Assembly (NCBI GenBank): GCA_012510935.1
Contig: JAAZHB010000215.1
Location: forward strand, 1 to 7,359
Origin: Clostridiales bacterium
Lineage (GTDB): Bacteria; Bacillota_A; Clostridia; Peptostreptococcales; Anaerovoracaceae
Reading direction: 5' to 3'
DNA length: 7,359 nucleotides
Made by a program: the position numbers and the translations under genes. Below are positions 5,738-7,359 of the stretch, piece by piece; position 1 is the stretch's first letter, and every line of letters begins with the position of its first letter. The notes below the pieces were generated by a model, which searched no databases, was not told the origin of the DNA, and saw only the letters and a list, made by a program, of their open reading frames with translations.

Positions 5738-5760
5738 TTCCCACTAACCTGGCATACAAT
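5732..5760 (+). promoter_or_regulatory. Promoter of the TPP riboswitch-thiC transcript
   Basis: Plus strand: -35 TTGCAA (5732-5737), a 17-bp spacer, and -10 TACAAT (5755-5760). Transcription would start near 5767, about 20 nt before the riboswitch core. A second TACAAT at 5777-5782 lacks a -35. Confidence 0.6.
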
Positions 5761-5786
5761 AAACACGTTAATTAAATACAATAAAT

Positions 5787-5869
5787 ACAGGGGAGCTCAC
5801 TAATGGGCTGAGAGGAAGTTGTTTACTTCGACCCTTCTACCTGATGCGGATAATGCCGTCGTAGGAAGT
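5787..5869 (+). ncRNA. TPP riboswitch (THI element)
   Basis: The conserved THI-box landmarks appear in order: GGGGAGCTC (5790-5798), the pyrimidine-sensing GGGCTGAGAGG (5805-5815), a variable P3a hairpin GAAGTTGTTTACTTC, GACCCTT (5830-5836), ACCTGATGCGGATAATGCCG (5839-5858), and CGTAGGAAG (5860-5868). CTAC pairs with GTAG, and CGG pairs with CCG around ATAATG, forming the pyrophosphate arm. It binds thiamine pyrophosphate and represses the downstream thiC through the terminator at 5894-5930. Confidence 0.97.
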
Positions 5870-5893
5870 CATATCAAGAAGCCAATGATTTTA

Positions 5894-5930
5894 ACGGAGA
5901 TACCCGCAACTAGGGGGTCTCTGTTTTTTT
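5894..5930 (+). terminator. Riboswitch-controlled intrinsic terminator
   Basis: ACGGAGA (5894-5900) pairs with TCTCTGT (5918-5924), and CCC pairs with GGG inside, around GCAACTA. A run of T to 5930 follows. It sits 26 nt after the TPP aptamer and 77 nt before thiC, so TPP binding should favour premature termination. Confidence 0.88.
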
Positions 5931-6007
5931 ATGTATGAAAGCGGCAAATTGGGGGCACCACCTTGAGTCGCGTAACAAAAGTAATGCGTTATATGAAAGG
6001 AGTCATT

Positions 6008-7359
6008 ATGACAGAAGTATTATCAAAGGCAGGAAGCGTTTCCTGCACAGGCGCCGGCGTTCAGACTAATTCAAATTCGGAGTTAAACTATACAACTCAA
6101 ATGGATGCCGCTAGGAAAGGCATTGTAACACCTCAAATCGAGACCGTTGCAAAGAAAGAGAATATGCCGGTGGAGAGAATGATGCAACTCGTTGCGGAGG
6201 GCAAGGTTGCGATTTGCGCGAACAAGCACCATACAGCATTGGACCCTGAGGGCATCGGGAGCATGCTTCGTACCAAAATTAATGTAAATCTTGGGGTATC
6301 TCGCGATTGTAAGGATTACGATATTGAAATGCAGAAGGTTATGAGTGCTGTTGAGCTTGGAGCAGAGGCAATTATGGATCTATCAAGTCATGGCAACACG
6401 CAGCCATTCCGCCGGAAGCTGACCTCAGAATGCCCAGTAATGATTGGAACAGTTCCTGTATATGATAGCGTTATCCACTATCAGAGAGACTTGGCAACTC
6501 TGGCAGCACATGACTTTATCGATGTAGTTAGACTTCATGCCGAGGACGGAGTCGATTTTGTCACATTGCATTGCGGTATTACTAGAAAAACTATCGACCA
6601 GATTAAGCACCACAAGCGCAAGACGAATATAGTAAGCCGCGGCGGAAGTCTGGTTTTTGCATGGATGAGCATGACAGGTGAAGAGAATCCATTCTATGAA
6701 TATTTTGATGAGATATGTGAGATTTGCGAGGAACATGATGTGACTATTTCACTTGGAGACGCTTGTCGCCCAGGGTGCCTAGCAGATGCAACTGATGTGT
6801 GCCAGATTGAAGAACTTGTTAGACTTGGGGAGTTGACAAAGCGTGCTTGGGAACACAATGTTCAAGTTATGGTAGAGGGACCGGGGCATGTGCCTCTAAA
6901 TCAGGTGGCAGCTAACATGCAAGTTCAGCAAACTCTGTGTATGGGCGCGCCTTTCTATGTGCTCGGACCTATTGTTACAGATATTGCGCCTGGTTATGAC
7001 CATATTACTTCCGCAATCGGAGGAGCTGTAGCAGCTATGAATGGTGCAGCATTCCTTTGCTATGTAACACCGGCAGAGCATCTGGCTCTTCCTAATGTAA
7101 ATGATGTAAAACAGGGGATTATTGCGTCCAAAATCGCTGCGCATGCGGCAGACATTGCCAAAGGTATTCCGGGTGCAAGAGATATAGATGATAGGATGGG
7201 AGATGCAAGGCGCAACCTAGATTGGGATGCGCAATTTGATTGTGCACTTGACCCAGAGACTGCAAGGGCTATTCGTGACAGCAGAAAACCAGAGGATGAT
7301 CATAGTGAGGCCTGTAGCATGTGTGGAAAGTTCTGCGCAGTTCGAAGCATGAACAAGGC
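6008..7359 (+). CDS. thiC: Phosphomethylpyrimidine (HMP-P) synthase ThiC, cut by the window end
   Basis: ThiC is a radical-SAM enzyme that rearranges 5-aminoimidazole ribotide into HMP-phosphate, the pyrimidine half of thiamine. 450 codons are present. Motifs in order: [13 protein letters not shown] at about 29-41, MDLSSHGN at 123-130, VTLHCG at 185-190, SRGGS at 210-214, [10 protein letters not shown] at 248-257, VEGPGHVP at 289-296, and [14 protein letters not shown] at 320-333. The [4Fe-4S] cysteines near the end are C436, C439 and C443. Their spacing is CX2CX3C rather than the CX2CX4C of B. subtilis-type ThiC, as I recall for the short clostridial/archaeal clade. It lacks the long N-terminal domain of the proteobacterial form, but has about 27 residues before the usual start of this clade. 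GAAAGGAG (5995-6002) supports the ATG at 6008. The missing C-terminus is probably only a few residues. Confidence 0.97.
   Translation, partial: MTEVLSKAGSVSCTGAGVQTNSNSELNYTTQMDAARKGIVTPQIETVAKKENMPVERMMQLVAEGKVAICANKHHTALDPEGIGSMLRTKINVNLGVSRDCKDYDIEMQKVMSAVELGAEAIMDLSSHGNTQPFRRKLTSECPVMIGTVPVYDSVIHYQRDLATLAAHDFIDVVRLHAEDGVDFVTLHCGITRKTIDQIKHHKRKTNIVSRGGSLVFAWMSMTGEENPFYEYFDEICEICEEHDVTISLGDACRPGCLADATDVCQIEELVRLGELTKRAWEHNVQVMVEGPGHVPLNQVAANMQVQQTLCMGAPFYVLGPIVTDIAPGYDHITSAIGGAVAAMNGAAFLCYVTPAEHLALPNVNDVKQGIIASKIAAHAADIAKGIPGARDIDDRMGDARRNLDWDAQFDCALDPETARAIRDSRKPEDDHSEACSMCGKFCAVRSMNK

Noticed and set aside
6425..7144. Minus-strand open frames opposite thiC
   Set aside because: They are antisense shadows of a strongly conserved gene and have no family features or ribosome binding sites.

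Overview
The window looks like chromosomal DNA of a low-to-moderate GC anaerobic Bacillota, most likely class Clostridia. The reasons are strong AGGAGG-type ribosome binding sites, intrinsic terminators with U-tracts, a type V-A (Cas12a) CRISPR repeat of the Lachnospiraceae type, and a short-form ThiC behind a TPP riboswitch with a transcriptional terminator. This lineage call is inference; no marker gene fixes it.

Layout, left to right. Positions 1-89 hold the leader-distal end of a type V-A CRISPR array: two repeats and one spacer, transcribed rightward, with cas12a and the leader outside the window. A 12-bp inverted repeat follows, then a small two-helix membrane protein gene (233-406, +). 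A bidirectional terminator (456-484) separates it from a leftward block. Read on the minus strand, that block is a WYL-domain regulator with an HTH (5577 to 4270), a second WYL-type protein overlapping it by 4 nt (4273 to 3365), a strong terminator, a 646-bp gap without a convincing gene, a slipin/SPFH protein (2718 to 1615), and the RNA ligase RtcB (1594 to 503). To the right, a divergent promoter drives a TPP riboswitch, its terminator and thiC (6008 to beyond the window end).

The minus-strand block reads as an inducible RNA-repair module. RtcB joins 2',3'-cyclic-phosphate or 3'-phosphate ends to 5'-OH ends, the kind left by many tRNA- and mRNA-cutting toxins. Slipins recur beside RtcB, and WYL proteins sense nucleic-acid or nucleotide ligands in the members studied. 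The WYL operon has its own extended -10 promoter and ends in a terminator, so slipin-rtcB probably has its own promoter or RNA control in the gap.

The gap (2719-3364) is the most unusual stretch. It has an 18-bp long-range inverted repeat (2763-3049) enclosing several nested hairpins. One hairpin has a GCAA tetraloop on the minus strand, and another is a 15-bp 7-1-7 palindrome resembling a Fur/PerR operator. More stem-loops lie at 3091-3156 and 3264-3334. It may be a large structured RNA tied to the RNA-repair operon, or a decayed miniature inverted-repeat element. The divergent promoters of the WYL operon and thiC appear to share one palindromic -35 hexamer (TTGCAA).
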